A stretch of DNA of 64,000 nucleotides, taken from contig NC_134440.1 of NCBI RefSeq assembly GCF_030867145.1, positions 5,642,001 to 5,706,000 of the forward strand. The letters are read 5' to 3'. This document shows positions 38,501 to 49,800 of this stretch, one piece after another; within the stretch, counting starts at the first letter, position 1; each line of letters begins with the position of its first letter. Below the pieces are notes generated by a model that was not told the DNA's origin, did not search any database, and saw nothing but the letters and a program-made list of their open reading frames with translations. A program made the position numbers and the translations under genes. This DNA is from Opisthocomus hoazin (taxonomy: Eukaryota; Chordata; Aves; Opisthocomiformes; Opisthocomidae).

Positions 38501-41500
38501 CATTTCCAGGACTGCTGCTGAGCTGCAGAGGCTATGTGCTCATAGCAGCCAGGTTTTGGGGGGAAAAACATTGCTCACCTGGAATCCAAACACGTCATGC
38601 CAGCAACTGGGAGGGACTTGGCATGGAGGATCAGCCTAGGTATGTCATGGGGTATATGCTAGGATAGCATGGGATCAGCCTTCGGAAAGAGATCCATGTG
38701 GCACTGAGACTCCATCCACATGTAAGAGAGAGACAAACACATGAGCAAGAGTCACCCAACATCCACACACGCACATTGCAACACTCCTCCAGTGTGGGAA
38801 AGGGCAGAGTCAGCCCTGGTCTGCCCGGGGGAAGGCAGGCGGCTCAGAAGTCATGGTGCTGGGGTGCCAAAGCAGGTTCCAGCAGCAAAGCAGAAGGCAA
38901 AGCGCCTAGGGGTGAATGGGAACACACACTGCGCTGGCGAGCAGGGCAGAGATCAAACTATTATTCATCAATGACGGGAAAAATCACCAAAATAGAAATT
39001 TTGAAAGGTTCCAAAACTATTTGGGAAGTGGGGCCAAATTTGACTAATAGCTTCAGCCAAAATGGAGGAAATAATTAGAAAAACATTTAAACTTGTCATT
39101 TTTATTTGTTCTTATTTTCTTACTTTTTTTAACTGAAACATTTCACTTCGGAAATGATGAAACATTTTAGTCGCAGCAGGATCTTGGAGCCTTTATCCCA
39201 GTGAAACAGGAATGTTTATTCGGTTTGTCACTTACTGACTGAGTTAAATGTCAGGAGGAAATCTCAGTGTTGCTTTTTAATATAAAAATAAAAAGCATAC
39301 AAGAGATTTTATCCGGTGGTACAGGGCACTAAAAGAGGAGAGCTAAACGGCTGAAGGCAAGCACCTTTCCTGTCCAGATCCTCAACTCCCCTGAAGTCCC
39401 AACAGAGGACCGAGCCGTGAAGGATTAGCCAACCTGCATGGAGAAGTGACAGGGTGACCTCAGGTGACGGGGAGGTCAGAAGAGAAGGGTCACTCTCAGG
39501 AGCCTCTCCCCTACCAACCCAAGGAGCTGCCCCAAAACGGCCCCAGGAACAGCAGGGTCAAGGGCAATGAAGGCTGGGAGGGACACCAAAGGCTGGTGTG
39601 AAAAGCTCCCCCAAATTCCCAGAATGGGAGAACTGGGGCCTTCCCTTGCTCCCGTGCCCAGGGGCACTGGGGAAAGCCACATCCTGCCTCTTCGGTCACA
39701 TAGAGCAGCCTCTGCCAAGAAATCAGCCTCTCCCATGACCGGTGCCTTGGCTTTTTCTTATTTTAGGGTCTGATGAAAAGACTTGGGGTGTTCTCCAAGC
39801 TTTAACGAAGGGCTGAGTGCCACAGCCAAGAGACTCGGGATCCCACACTGCTCCCTCGCTCCCATGTGAGCCCAGATGTCCCACATGTTTCCTTCCCTCG
39901 CTCCCTCCCTCCATTTGAAATCCCTGCCCACACACCACCTAGATTTTGCAGATTCAAGGGCTCACCATCATAGTTTATTATTGCAGTTTCAGGAACAATA
40001 GCTCCTGCCATAGGTGGTACAATATCCACAACAGACCCTGAACTCCAGTCCACCTCCAGCTTGCCCCAAAACCACACAGGCCTTGCCCAGATAAAGACCT
40101 TTAACTACTCCATCCATGGGCCAAACACCAAGTCAGTGCTTTGAGCAGCCCTTAAACTAGCCAAGAGGGAACGACATCAAGTGATATTGTTTCTAAATGC
40201 CTGACCAAAGCCTGGCTCAGCCATTTACAAGCATTTGAGGAGCACACTCCATCTCCAAAGTCTCCCACCACAGGTCTTCTCAGGGCAGACATGGCTTTTG
40301 GGGTCTTGGTGTGGGGTATGGAGACCCCAGCATGTGTCCACATGAATGGCCAGCTGCTGGGAGGAGACAGACATGGTGATTACGGCAGGAAGGGAATTGG
40401 GAGCTGGGGCATGAAACCAGAGAGGGGAAACGTTTAAGCTTTAATCTTGAAACAGCTTCCTGATAGTAGATTTATGAGCAATGGGAATAGTCTCCTTTGC
40501 AGCAGGCTGGAAGCACTGTTGCACAGAGCTTTAAAAACAAGACCGGATAAAAGAACAGACTATAGACTTGAGGAATGGATTTTGCTTTGACCAGAAGATG
40601 GATAGGACCCAATGGTTCACTTCCACCTCTAGATACCCTGCCCATACATCAGCAGCAAATCTGACATCGGCCTGCTCTGGCATTTGCCCATTCACACAAC
40701 CAACCAGCAGAGGTTGTCAGAACATGACTGCACTGCTCCGAAAGGCATCCAAACAAACATGACCAGCCTCAATTTCTATCCCCGCCCTCACCCCGCTGCA
40801 GCTGTGGAGGTGACCTCCTGGGGCTGCTACAGAACCTCATTTTTCAGCTAACGCTTGGGTGTAGTAGCCAGAACCAGGGGCTTGACACATCCGACTTTTG
40901 TGCGGGAGCCCACAGAAGGGGTATTTTCATTAATAGATGTGCATTGTTTAACTTGGACATTGAAGTAGCTGAACTTTTTCTGACTTGGTTCTCCCTGTAT
41001 ATATATCAAACTTTCCTGTAATCAACCTTTCCTTTTTTCCTGACTTGGCCTTTCCCAGTGAGTTCTTGGGTATTGATTTTCTTCAAAGTTGCTTTAGTGC
41101 TGCCGGAGGATGTTGAAGTGACAGCTCTGGCAATCCAAGCACTACGCTCACCCACGAAAGCCGTCCAGCTCAGGCAGCCGCAATGCAGGCTTCACAGCTA
41201 CTTGCTCCCCCAGTCCCGCTTCCAACCTCAGGATGACCTGATTGCAGCAAGGGGTGCAAAAGCTAAGGCAGCCGACCAGAGCAGCACCTCTCTGTACCTA
41301 GCAGAGATTCCCCTCATTTCCTTCATGAGCATCCTCTAGCAACCACAGGTGAACATCAGGCTGCGTGCAACAAAAACCCCATCACATCAGGCAGGAGCAG
41401 CTGTGGGGATGCTCGACATGCTGAATGCACCTGGCTCCAATTCCATGCCCAGGAGGCTGCGGCAGAGCTTGCAACCCCAGGGGGTTTGTGCTCCACTCTC

Positions 41501-43480
41501 AGACCCTTCACCAGGGTCTGTTGGGAAGCTTGCCCGAGGCTCAGCTTCATAAAACTGTCAAGCCAGTGCCCTGAGAAGGGATTAGATGTGAAAGTCCGAC
41601 CTCAGCTGAGTACAGCAAGTCAAAAGCACTCTGACTTCAGGCTTATTGCCCCACAAAAACATCAGTGAAATCATTTCATTAATCCCCAGGGCCTCCTTTC
41701 CTTCCTTCAGCCAAGCTGAAGCTTAAAATAGTATTTTGCATTCCTTGTATTTCATTCAAAAACTAATTAATACCCAATCAGCCAAATGCTCTTCTCACAG
41801 CAGCCTGACTCGATCATGCAACCTGCCCGCCCTTGGTTACAGCCAAAACACCATACAGGGCTCCCAGCTCCTCCCAAAAGACATTTCTGACAGAGCATCT
41901 GGCAAGAACTGCACTAAGGCAACAGAAAACAGCGAAATTAAAGCCCCACGTGCAATCTTACTTCTGTCCCACGTGCACACACATCGCTTACGTGCTCATA
42001 AACAAACTCAAGCTGTGGTAATTCCCAGACGCTGCAAGCATGGCTGCTCTTCACCAGCTTCTAGCAGCCCCTAAAGGCAAAACACACAAGTTACCTTCTG
42101 CCTCCTCTTGTTGGTACCTGCACTACAATGCAGGGCTGAAACCACACTCCAGCCTGCTTCTCTGGGCTCACAGAAACAGAGAGGCAATTTTCTATTTGGA
42201 TAAAAGGGCCAGGCAAAGCCCTCAGATTCAGTGCAGGGAAGGGGACAGGAAAAAGGTGGAGCATGGGTCTTTCTTCATTTGGACTTCACAGCTATTTCTC
42301 ACCCTCTTGGTAGCCCAGGTCAAACAACCAGGCTGCGCAGATGACAGAGCGTAACTGCAAAGGAAGGGATGCGAGCCTAAGCTGGGAAGGAAACCTCACC
42401 CTAGAGAGGTCCAAACACATCACTCCATGAGACATCCAGCCCCCTCGCTACAAGATCTCCCTTGCCTGAGGCCCATGCACTCCAGGCACAGAGGATCACA
42501 GACGAAGCGCTGGCTGTTTGTGTGCAGGGACTATGGAGCAGGAGAGGCTGTAACGAGTGGCCCAGACACACAGGGAAGACATGGCAGCTACAGAGGACAG
42601 AGCAGAGGTCGGCACATGCTGTCTCACACTGAACACCACACGTTTGAGATATCAGTTTGTTTTTCAGCCTGAACTTCCACCCACAGACAGGCTTTACGCT
42701 CCAGCCAGTCTCACAAGCAGCAGGCCTCACTCACTGCATTAGCAGGACAGATTCATTAATGCAACCAACAAGAACGTGTGGCAGCACCTCAGACCTGGAG
42801 TCGGCTTTGTGTTGGCTACAGCCCATGGCAGAGGACAAACCCAGTCCCCCGAGACTGGTGTCCCCGTCTCACGGCTCCTCCATCCATTCTGCAGTCTGTC
42901 CACGGCTGGAGGAAGCTGCCACCCACTGCAAAGGGCACAGACCAGTTCTTCCCATGGGCTATCAGTGGTAGAAAGACAAAGCCCTCCTGTGCCTCAGCTA
43001 GGCTGAGCCTGAAAATGTTTCCAAGTGATGATATGGAAAATCTTGTTGCCGGAGCAGCCACAATGAAATTCTGCCCATGGGACAACTCCAAGGCAAATTT
43101 ACAGCTCTGTGCAACAGGAGCTGGCCCATCCCTTCAGCTTAGGCTGAGCACCTAGCAACCAGGCCTTGCATTTACCGCTTAAAAAAACCCCCAAACATAC
43201 AAAAAACCCACAACAAGTGCACCGGATCCCTGCAAAGGGCTCTATCTTCTCCAGCAGACAGCCATGAAGAGGCAGAAGCACCAAACCCTCTCCCCCCAAA
43301 CCAGGAACCCCTCAGAAGTCACGAGATGAAGGTCCATAGGTGTTGTTTTCCTGTCCCTCAAGCCATGACAAACCCTGCTCCCGCTCCAGAGCGTGGCCTG
43401 GGACAGCAGCGGGTGCCAGGCCCTGCTGAGCCTGCATCCCTCACAGGAGGCCACCCAGGAGCTGCCCCAAAACGGAGAGA
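32506..43480. other. Non-coding sequence upstream of DUS3L
   Basis: About 11 kb with no defensible exon. Many short frames occur on both strands without domains. Items seen: a 17-base poly-T at 37,495-37,511; a CTCCCTCCCTCC-type pyrimidine tract near 39,890-39,913; AT-rich sequence at 39,060-39,310; and a short minus-strand peptide-like stretch near 39,950-40,050 that lacks a proper acceptor site. In mammals the divergent gene here would be NRTN, but its coding exons were not found. Confidence 0.45.
37495..37511 (-). repeat. 17-base poly-T (poly-A on the minus strand)
   Basis: An uninterrupted run of 17 T. On the minus strand it could be the tail of a retroposed transcript, but no gene-like sequence precedes it and no flanking direct repeat is evident. 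Confidence 0.7.
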
Positions 43481-43894
43481 AGCCCTGCAGAGCCACAGCG
43501 AGGGGTGCCACCTCTCGCCAGCGCAAGGACCGTGCACCGGCCTCCCCTCCCCAGCGCCGGGGCAGCAGCACCGTCCGCCGCCACGGCCAGGCCGCTCCTG
43601 AGGGCCTCCCCCATCAGACAGGCCCCGGCACCCCCAGCAAGGGCTCGGGGCCTCCCGCAGCCGGACAGACGCGGCCCTCAGCGGCCCCTCGCAGAGCCCG
43701 GCCGGGCGCCCGGCTCCGGTCCCAGGGAGCGGGCTGCGGCCCTGACAGCGATAATCACCTCCTACCCCTGCCCGCTCCGCCCGCCGCTGTGAGGCGCTCA
43801 CGCCTCAGCGGGCCTTTTATACCCGCCCCGGCCAGCCTAGCGCCTCGTCACGTGGTCCCGCCCTGCCCCTGACGTCATCAGCGTGTGCGGCAGC

Positions 43895-46800
43895 ATGGCG
43901 GCGCCCGTGGCGGCGGGGGTGGCGCCGGTCCGTGCCCGGTGAGTGCGGGCCTAGGGCTGCCCCGTCCCGCCCCTGCCCCGCCGTAACCCCCGCGGTACGC
44001 GCCTGGCCCCTCCATAGCCCCCCCCGGTCCCGTTCCCAGCCCCTCCATAGCCCCCCAGTCCCCTGCTCGGCCCCTCCATAGCCCCCGGGTACGTGCCCGG
44101 TCCCTCCGTAGCCCCCCCAGTCCCGTTCCCAGCCCCTCCATAGTGCGCCCGGTACATTCCCGGCCCCTCCATGCTCCCCCCCCCAGTACGTGCCCAGCCC
44201 CTCCATGGCCCCCCCAGTCCCGTTCCCGGCCCCTCCGTAGCCCCCCCGGTACATTCCCGGCCCCTCCGTGGCCCCCCAGTCCCATGCTCGGCCCCTCCAT
44301 AGCCCCCGGCTGCCTGCCCGGCCCCGCCACAGCCCCCTGGTCCCGTTCCCAGCCCCTCCATAGTGCCCCCTGTACGTGCCTGCCTCCTCCATACCCCACC
44401 CGGTACATGCCCGGCCCCACCATAGCCCCCCAGTCCCGTTCCCGGCCCTGCCATAGCCCCCCGGTATGTGCCCAGCCCGTCCCTAGCCCCCCTGGTCCCT
44501 TTCCCAGCCCCAGCAGCCCCCCTGGTACGTGCCTGGCTCCTCCATAGCTGCCCCGGTACATGCCTGGCTCCTCCATATCCCCCCAGTCCCATTCCTGGCC
44601 CCTCTACAGCCCCCCCGCTACGTACCCAGCCCTTCCATAGCCCCCTCGGTCCCGTTCCCGGCTGTGGCAGCCCCCCACCCCGCAGGCAGTCCGCTCTCCC
44701 CGTCTCCCCACCGTCGCTGGGCTCACAGGGGTGCTGGGTCTCCGCAGGTTCCTTGCCTCCAAGGAGCAGTTCCATGCCTACCTGCGGGCCGGGGGCCAGC
44801 CTTGTGGCCAGGCGGGTGGCGAGGGGGAGGACGAGGTCGAGAAGAAGGAGGATGAGGTCGAGAAGAAGGAGGACGAGGTCGGCAGCTGCCTGAGCGAGCC
44901 CCCCGCCAAACGGCTGAGGTCAGAGGACCTCAGTCAGGACGGGGAGAGGCGAGAGGATGCTGGAGCAGCGGAGAAGGAGCCCGCGGAGCGGAAGCGGGCC
45001 CGGGGGCAGAACAAGAGCAGGCCGTGTATGAAACCCAACCACTACGAGCAGAGCAGGCTGTGCCCGTCGGTAACGCAGGTAGGACGTGGGGACCCTGCTC
45101 CGCGCTGCTCTGGGCTGGGGGATCTGGGACCCTGCTGCACCCTTCCTGCTCAAGGGCTGAGTTTATTTTTAATCCTAGGAAAGCGCATTGAAGATCGAGC
45201 TGCACTGGGGCAAACTCCCAGCAGGGAGAGCGTAGTGGGGGGCTGTGCTGGCAAAACTGCCTCCGTGGACTGGGTGGGAGAGGGTGAAATGAGATGAGCT
45301 GAGCGGGGTGAGTAAAGTGTGAAATTGTTCCTCATGAGGGTGGTGAAACACTGGCCCAGGTTGCCCAGAGGAGCTGTGGCTGCCCCCTCCCTGGCAGTGC
45401 TCAAGGCCAGGTTGGATGGAGCTCTGAGCACCCTGGGCTGGTGGAAGGGGTCCCTGCCCATGGCGGGGGGTTGGAACCAGATGATCTTTAAGGTCCCTTC
45501 CAACCCAAACCATTCTATGATTCCCTGAAGCGGTAGCGCTAAAATGTCCCCTCAGGTGGGTACGTCACTGCCCTGCCGCGGCACGTTCCAGCAGTCAGCT
45601 TCCTGGGAGCGTTTCATGGGGTGCCGGATGTCAGCTGGGGAGCGATGGGTGCTCAGGGCAGTTGTGGCCCCTCTCTGAGCCGGGGCAGACCCAGGCTCAC
45701 CTCGCTTGTGCTGGAAGGTACGGGCATGCTGGGGCAGGCAGGCAGAGGGCAGAGTTTTTAACGTCCTCTTTATTGTTCTAAGGGGTGTGCAGAGAAGTGC
45801 TACTTTGGCCCGCGGTGCCGCTTCCTTCACGACGTTGGCGAGTACATGGCCGCGAAGCCGGCCGACCTGGGGCGCAGCTGCGTGCTCTTCGAAACCTTCG
45901 GCAAGTGCATTTACGGCGTCACCTGCCGCTTTGCCCAGGCCCACCTCGGGGACGGCTACCAGAACGTCGTCAACACCGACCTGGCCAAGCAGTGGGAAGG
46001 GAAGTCGCTGGTGAGGAACAACCTCTCCAAGGACCTCCAGCACCAGCTGCGCAAGAGGAAGTTTAGCTTCAGGAAGGCTGACGAGTATCTCCGTGGTCTG
46101 GCCAAGCCCCACGGCAGCGGTGGGAAGGGAGACAAAGCCACAGGGTGCTCTACAGAGGAGCAAGAAGTGTCCAACTGCACAGCACCCCACGAGGGCCTGG
46201 GAGACAGCCCCCAATGTTCTGTGCTGCCAGAGCCGGGAGAAGATCCCAAACCAGACGCCCTGCAGAGTCCCGGCCCCACAGGCAGCGAGGAGGCTTCTGC
46301 CATCAAAACAGCAGGCTCGGTGACAGATGAAGATACTATAAAGCTGCGGGCACGTGAGAAGAAGAAGGTGAGAGTTCGGTCAAGGGCTGCCATCTCTTGT
46401 GTACCTGTCAAGTGGTTGCGATTGTGCTTGGGAAGACAGAAGAGACCTCTTAGCTGGGTGAGAGGCAGGCAGAGGACGGAGCTGCCTGGGGACCGCGTTA
46501 CTGTCGTGAGGGGAAGGATGCAGGAAGGTGAGCTCTTGGGGCCGTGGTTTTGTCCTTGGAGGGGTGAGAAACAAGAGAAGCTGCAGCCCCTTGCCCGTGA
46601 AGAAGGGTAGGGGCTGAGCTGTTGGTGAGGGTGGAAATGATCTGCAAGGAGAGCTGAGGCAGGGGCTGGTTGGTTTGTGCCGCACGGTGCTCTCCTGGGG
46701 TGAGAGCATTGCCTCCTTCCTCTCCACCTTGTCCCCTCCATCCTTGCATCCATCAGCTGGTCTTGCATCCCTCTGTATCCGTAACTGCTTTGAGTTTTCT

Positions 46801-49800
46801 TCAAGCTGAACAGTGAAAACAAATTGAGCTGTTCAAATTTCTAGTTCTTTTATCCAAACGATACGTTCTCGGGGAATAGTTCAAGTTCCTGAAGAAAACC
46901 AGTGATTTCCTGGGTTTCTCACTCAGTTTTACCCAAGGCAAGTGATAAAATTGCTAACTGGAATATCTTCCTGTTTAACCATTGCTGCTTCAGCTCTGCT
47001 GACATGCTCCTCCATCCTTGTTTTCCAGCTGGAAATCCAAGGCAAGCTCTACTTGGCTCCACTGACCACGGTAGGTAGCTAATTCTCTCTTTTTGTCAAA
47101 ATTTGCCATTGCCACGTTTGGAACAGGGCAAATCTCCTGACAAACCATCTCTCTGCTGTCCCTTTCAGTGTGGTAACCTCCCTTTCCGAAGGATATGCAA
47201 GCGCTTCGGGGCAGACGTCACCTGTGGAGAGATGGCTGTGTGCACAAACCTGCTTCAGGGCCAGTCCTCCGAGTGGGCTCTCCTCAAAAGGCATCACACC
47301 GAAGATGTTTTTGGGGTGCAGGTGAGTGTTGTCATCTTGATAACCAAAGAAATGACAACTTGCTTTTGAGGAGAAAAGCTGCTGGACTCATGAGACCTGT
47401 CCCCTCTTCGGTAGCTGGAGGGAGCATTTCCAGACACGATGACCAAATGTGCAGAGCTCCTGAACCAGACAATTGAAGTGGACTTTGTAGACATCAATGT
47501 TGGATGTCCCATTGACCTGGTCTACAAGAAGGTAGGAAGATGTTCTGTGTTTTGCTGCCTGCAGTAGATGCTCATCTTTTGCCTCATGCCCTGGTACCTG
47601 ATCTGCTCCTGCCAGTCTGATCCAGAGCTCCCAGTTCATTTATGGAAGTCACTAGACTTCAGCGAGAAGGCAGTAAGCTGTTGAGAGAGCAGGGAGTGCT
47701 GAGCTGTCTCCCTGGCAGCAGGCAGAAGTTGGGAGGGAAAAGAGCTGTGGGGATTTTTTGTTGGAGAGTCCCCTTGCTCCATGTCTTGAGATGCTTTAAG
47801 TCTTGCCTGCGTCCCCTAAGCAGAGAGCTGCTGTTGGGCAGCTCAGAGGAGGCTCTTCACTACACAAGGAGGCCGAAGGTCTTGACTGTGCTGCTTTTTG
47901 TCCCCCAGGGAGGAGGCTGTGCTCTAATGACTCGGTCCAACAAGTTTGAACAGATTGTCCGAGGAATGAACTCGGTGAGTTGGAGCGCCTGCAGGCAGCG
48001 GGAGATGAGCCGATGGAGCCGACTCCTGCCTCAGCCTGGCCTCTCTCTCCCATTTTTTCAGGTGCTGGATGTCCCGCTGACTGTGAAGATACGGACGGGG
48101 GTGCAAGAAAAGATTAATGTGGCTCATAAAATAATCCCCAAGATCCGGGAGTGGGGAGCATCCATGGTCACGGTACAGGGCTACTTGCTGTGGCGTGGGA
48201 TTTTTGGCTGGTGTCTGGGGAACTCTGCTTGTATGTCAGCCTAGAGCACGACATTGGGGTGGCCTTACCCCTCCCCACAGCTGAGCACCTCTTTCAAACA
48301 CCTTTCATCAGCTTTTAGTGTTTTGTGCTAATAACAGAATAAAATTCAGATGCTTTCGTATTTAGGGCGTTTTCCTAAGTGCTCCTGAGTCTCGTATCCG
48401 TTTCAAAGCGAGATGGTTCCTGCAGTGCTCTGGAACAGCGGTGTCAGCCGAAGAAGTCTTGTTATAGCTGGGCTGGGGAAGTGATGGGACCATCTCATTT
48501 GCATGGGGATGAATAGTTCCTGCCCACAGTGAATGTTCCCTTGCATTGTGAACAGTCACTTCTTGCTCTGGCTCGCAGATAGCCGAAACATTACTTGGAA
48601 AGCCTCCAGCCCTCTCAGCTCCGCTGACCACTTCCCCTGTCAGCAGCTGGCTGGGCTGTACATCCAGAGGGATCACAGAATCACAGAATCAGTCCAACCC
48701 TCCTGCCGAAGCAGGGTCACCTACAGCAGGCTGCACAGGACCTTGTCCAGGCGGGTCTTGAATATCTCCAGAGAAGGAGACTCCACAACCTCCCTGGATC
48801 CTTTACTCCAGCCTAGTGTCACGGTCCTTGCTGAAGCACGTTCTTCCACCATTCCCCTTCTGCCCTGCCTCCTCCAGGGCATTCGGTGAGGTCTCACTGT
48901 GAGTTTCTTCCCCAGCTTCATGGCCGGTCAAGGGAACAGCGGTACACGAGGAGCGCTGACTGGGACTACATAGCAGAATGTGCTAAAATAGCGAGCCCCA
49001 TGCCTCTTTTTGGTAGGTGTTGCTGTTGTTTTGACACGTGGACTGAACGTGCCATGTGTTTGAATTGAAATATCTTTAAAAAAGAAAAAAACAGGCTCCC
49101 AAGGACGTTTAGCCTTGGGGGTAAGGTTGGCGTATCCCTGCTGCTGCTACTGACATGATGGAGTGAGTTACCAGTAACACCTGTGCAGCCCAGGTCTGCC
49201 TGTGTGTTTGGGGCCAGGCGTGACCAGCACTGAGCGGAGCAGGAGGGGAAGGGACAGGCAGGACACAAACCACTTCGTTTTCAGCAGGTGCTCTCTCCCT
49301 TGGGCACCGTGGCACCGACAGTGCCAGCTGAACCTGCAGGGCAGGAGTTGGCAGTGGAGAAGAAGAGAGAAAGCTCTGCTTTTCCTTGCAAGGGGAACAT
49401 TAATCAGAAACGTCCCTGGGAGTCTCTAAACGTGAGCCCCAGAGTCTTCTCTGGACAATCTGTCTCTTCGACCCTGTGTCCATTTTGAATTTTATCCCAT
49501 GCCTGGATTAACTCATTTTGACTTGCCCTCATGTATCACTTTGACCTTTGGCTTATCCCTTCCTTCTGGCCAGGAAACGGTGATATTTTGTCCTACGAAG
49601 ATGCTAACCGAGCCATGCAGATGGGTGTTTCGGGAGTCATGATTGCAAGGCAAGTGCCTGTGTTTCCCCTTTGCTTCTGAGCCCTGTTGCTGTAAGAGTA
49701 AAAAAACAAATTAAAAAAATACGTAAACAAATCCAAAACACGAGAAGTTTCCTCTTGGTGAAACTACTCTTTGAAAGTTGCTAAAATCGGTTTGCATCTG

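Larger units (their letters stand above)
43480..45020 (+). promoter_or_regulatory. DUS3L: GC/CpG-rich promoter region of DUS3L
   Basis: Composition rises to very high GC with frequent CpG from about 43,480. Just before the DUS3L ATG (43,895) there is a palindromic E-box CACGTG at 43,849-43,854 in the context GTCACGTGGT, and a perfect cAMP-response element TGACGTCA at 43,870-43,877, only 17 bp from the ATG. A TTTTATA word lies at 43,814-43,820. The dense GC content suggests a housekeeping promoter, which suits a tRNA-modification gene. The transcription start is not fixed by sequence alone. Confidence 0.65.

Noticed and set aside
39802..40077. Minus-strand peptide-like stretch containing VVDIVPPMAGAIVPETAII
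   Set aside because: It reads like protein and is followed by plausible donors, but the upstream acceptor lacks a pyrimidine tract and no neighbouring exon in a matching frame was found. A protein database search of this stretch would decide.
43500..43801. Minus-strand frame opposite the DUS3L promoter as first exon of a divergent gene
   Set aside because: It has no ATG start (GTG only), no domain and no convincing downstream exon.
43817..44775. Long minus-strand glycine/tryptophan-rich frames (191-274 codons) over DUS3L intron 1
   Set aside because: They are produced by the 31-bp minisatellite, whose repeats happen to lack stops in these frames. They are open in several frames at once and have no splice or domain support.
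45956..46822. Minus-strand 288-codon frame opposite DUS3L exon 3
   Set aside because: It overlaps a proven exon on the other strand and shows no domain.
48062..48244. DUS3L exon 8 reading on past 48,172
   Set aside because: The open frame continues into intron 8, but conserved Dus sequence stops at MVT and resumes with LHGRS at 48,916, so the donor at 48,173 is used.
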